From Fragilaria crotonensis (taxonomy: Eukaryota; Bacillariophyta; Fragilariophyceae; Fragilariales; Fragilariaceae): 41,080 nt of DNA. The stretch is taken from assembly GCA_022925895.1 (NCBI GenBank), contig JAKSYS010000576.1, positions 1 through 41,080 on the forward strand. The letters are read 5' to 3'. This document shows, one piece after another, positions 39,203-41,080 of this stretch. Position numbers and translations under genes: made by a program. Within the stretch, counting starts at the first letter, position 1. Every line of letters begins with the position of its first letter. The notes beneath the pieces are model-generated. The model saw only the letters and a program-made list of their open reading frames with translations. It ran no database searches and was not told where the DNA came from.

Positions 39203-41080
39203 GTGCTTCGTTTTTAAGCTTTTACTCGAGTGGCGCATTGAGGCCCACAGGGTAGAATCAATTTCAACTCAACGAGCAATTCAACACCATAGTTGAGCGG
39301 TTCAAGACAACCGCTACTGGCAATGGAAAGCGCGGAAAACAGAACAAGTCTCGCCGATCGAAGAAGGCTAAGGCTGGTTCGACGTCTAGTACCCCGATGG
39401 CACTGCTACTACTGTCAGAACCGGGTAACGATGACGGTTCCGACGGCTCCGGTGACGAGCTGGTGACGAGAAAGCGAATCCGTTTGCAGAAGAGCCGTCG
39501 GATTCTCTCCGAACGCAGCGCCTGACTTCTTGCAGAGGAGGAAACTTCCGTTCGCGTCCTTCGCCGTGTTACTCGTTTGAATGAATTTATTTCGGAAGTC
39601 GACTCCTCTCAACAAATTCTTGTATCGGACACCGGGAATGATCAAACCTTGGTGACGTCCATCTGGAAGGTTGTGAGGAGGACCGGACGCGAGGTAATGA
39701 TGACCGGGGCTTTTGCTGGCCGAAACGTTGGCGAAGTTTTTCCAGTTGTCTCTGCCGTAGCGAAATTGATTGGTGAGGATGGTAAAGCCTACGCGGCATA
39801 TGCTCACGAGGCTTTACTAGATTCAAACCCCCAACAGACAGAATCCCTACTTTCTGTACATCAGTCTTTGCGGGACCAGAGGAATGGTATCGATGATCGC
39901 GCGCGTTGCGAACGCGGCGTCGATGGAAAACCTGGTCTCCAAATGGCTCGATTTGGAAAACACAAGCTTCCTTTTTACTTTGATGGCACCAAGTGTTTTT
40001 TTGAAGTTCATCGCATCACTGATTCAGAGGAGCTATCGTTACCAAGGGTATCTTTGACGGATGGATCCGTTGCCTACGAACCGATGGCGCGACTCCATTC
40101 ACGTCGGCGACCCGCGACTCCGATTCATACCGATGCATGTTGGAAGCGGTTTTTGGGTTTCACCCCTGATCACGTTGTTGCTAAGACATTGTCTGCGACG
40201 ACACAATTGGTTCCGACGGTCGAAGCGGAGACGAGAGAGATGATGCGCGACCACTTTCAAACGCGGTTGCCAGAGCTCAAAGTACGACGTGTCAATGATG
40301 TTTGTTATGTTGACACGTTCTTCTCTTCGCTCCCGTTGGTTCGAGGTTTTAAATGCTGGAATCTTTATTGTTTCCGGCGAACAGGTTTGGACGTCGCATT
40401 CTTAATGCGCCGCCAATCTCAGAGTCCGACGACGTTACCGAAGCTGGTGGCCGACTGTGGTGCACCGACGGTGATCAAGTCAGATAACGCACGAATTTAA
40501 GGGTAAACGTTGGGTCGATTATCTTACTTCGATGTCGATTCGTTCTGAGTTCACGGAGGCCCACCATCCAACGAGAACCTCGCGGAGCTCGCGGCAGTGC
40601 TTTGAAAGCCGCGACTGTCCATCTTATGAAAATCACCGGCTGCCCCTTAATTGTGGTGCTTCGCGTTGGAATATGTATGTCTTTTACGGACGGTACTTGC
40701 TCGACGAAGTCTGAACTGGTCGACACCACACGAAGCACACTGGGGCGACAGACCGGATATAAGTGTCTTTCGTTTCGTTTTTTGGCAGCCGATTTGGTAT
40801 TACAATCCACGTCAACCTTTTCCACAACCTAAGATGTTAAAAGGCCGTTTTCTGGGTATTGCTCAGAATATCGGAGACGCGTTTTGTTTCTTAATCTTAA
40901 CTCAACCCGATGACGAAACGGAGACTTCTCCACAGGTGTTAGCTCGATCGGTGATACGCAGACGATACCCGCGTGATGATACGTCGGAGATTGTCCCCGC
41001 ATCGCCCTCGACGACGCTATCGTTTTATTGCAACGATGAACGTACACTTCTCGCCGACCCGAGTTCGATCGATGACGGCG
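39203..41080 (+). pseudogene. Copia-type pol: protease and integrase, frameshifted, cut by window end
   Basis: After the gag, a basic spacer (KRGKQNKSRRSKKAK, about 39330) leads, through shifts near 39290 and 39535, into a 307-codon frame (39577-40500). This has the aspartic protease motif ILVSDTGNDQTLV, then the integrase region, with VCYVDTFFSSLP carrying the first catalytic Asp and VIKSDNARI the second. A TAA at 40498 and further shifts interrupt it; coherent sequence continues as KGKRWVDYLTSMS, TVHLMKITGCPL and KMLKGRFLGIAQN up to the window end. RT and RNase H would lie beyond 41080. The element is dead as written. It is a separate insertion from the RT/RNase H remnant at 20404-21902. 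Confidence 0.82.

Noticed and set aside
1-41080. tRNA, rRNA or other structured RNA genes
   Set aside because: A scan by eye for A/B-box-like words and long conserved stems found no convincing candidate; a covariance-model search would be decisive.

Overview
The window looks like nuclear DNA of a diatom, probably a pennate one. The genes are eukaryotic (LEO1, EAPP, a nucleostemin-type GTPase, a TB2/DP1/HVA22 protein, a PAPS-type transporter). Introns are short GT-AG introns of about 70-160 bp. Mobile DNA includes copia elements resembling the diatom CoDi group, a hAT element and a Mutator-like element (MULE). The species assignment is inference from protein style, not from a search.

Layout. 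1-9.2 kb holds mostly intact genes: the 3' end of a nucleostemin-family GTPase, a decayed second copy of LEO1, an unrecognised protein with an internal duplication, LEO1 itself, EAPP transcribed divergently from LEO1, and an HtrL/YibB-type membrane protein. 9.6-17.1 kb holds an 18-repeat ankyrin gene broken by frameshifts at both ends, an intact five-exon gene with two TB2/DP1/HVA22 domains, a decayed cyclophilin-like gene and an FkbM-type methyltransferase. 17.4-22 kb is repeat-rich: a tandem satellite, a decayed unknown gene, a 1,249-bp hAT element with clear 8-bp target duplications, and a copia RT/RNase H remnant. 22.2-26.5 kb has a frameshifted glycosyltransferase-like gene, a long AT-rich gap and a decayed amino-acid transporter that still shows an 18-nt microexon.

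26,639-34,170 is the highlight. It is a 7,532-bp MULE with 478/480-bp terminal inverted repeats that differ by only four substitutions and three 2-bp indels, flanked by a perfect 9-bp target duplication. Besides a SWIM-finger DDE transposase it carries two cargo genes: a Ulp1-like cysteine peptidase on the transposase strand, and on the opposite strand a protein with an HxD...H pattern that suggests a 2-oxoglutarate/Fe(II) oxygenase. The two strands are transcribed away from a central spacer that holds four copies of a 12-bp motif. The element inserted between two decaying transporter genes.

34.3-41.1 kb holds a decayed SLC35B/PAPS-type transporter, a gene with repeated YWxW motifs, and a 5' gag-pol copia remnant running off the window end.

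Frameshifts are concentrated in accessory and mobile genes; LEO1, EAPP, the HtrL-type gene, the TB2/DP1 gene and the FkbM gene read cleanly. Many shifts sit in homopolymers, so residual long-read error must be separated from true pseudogenisation.
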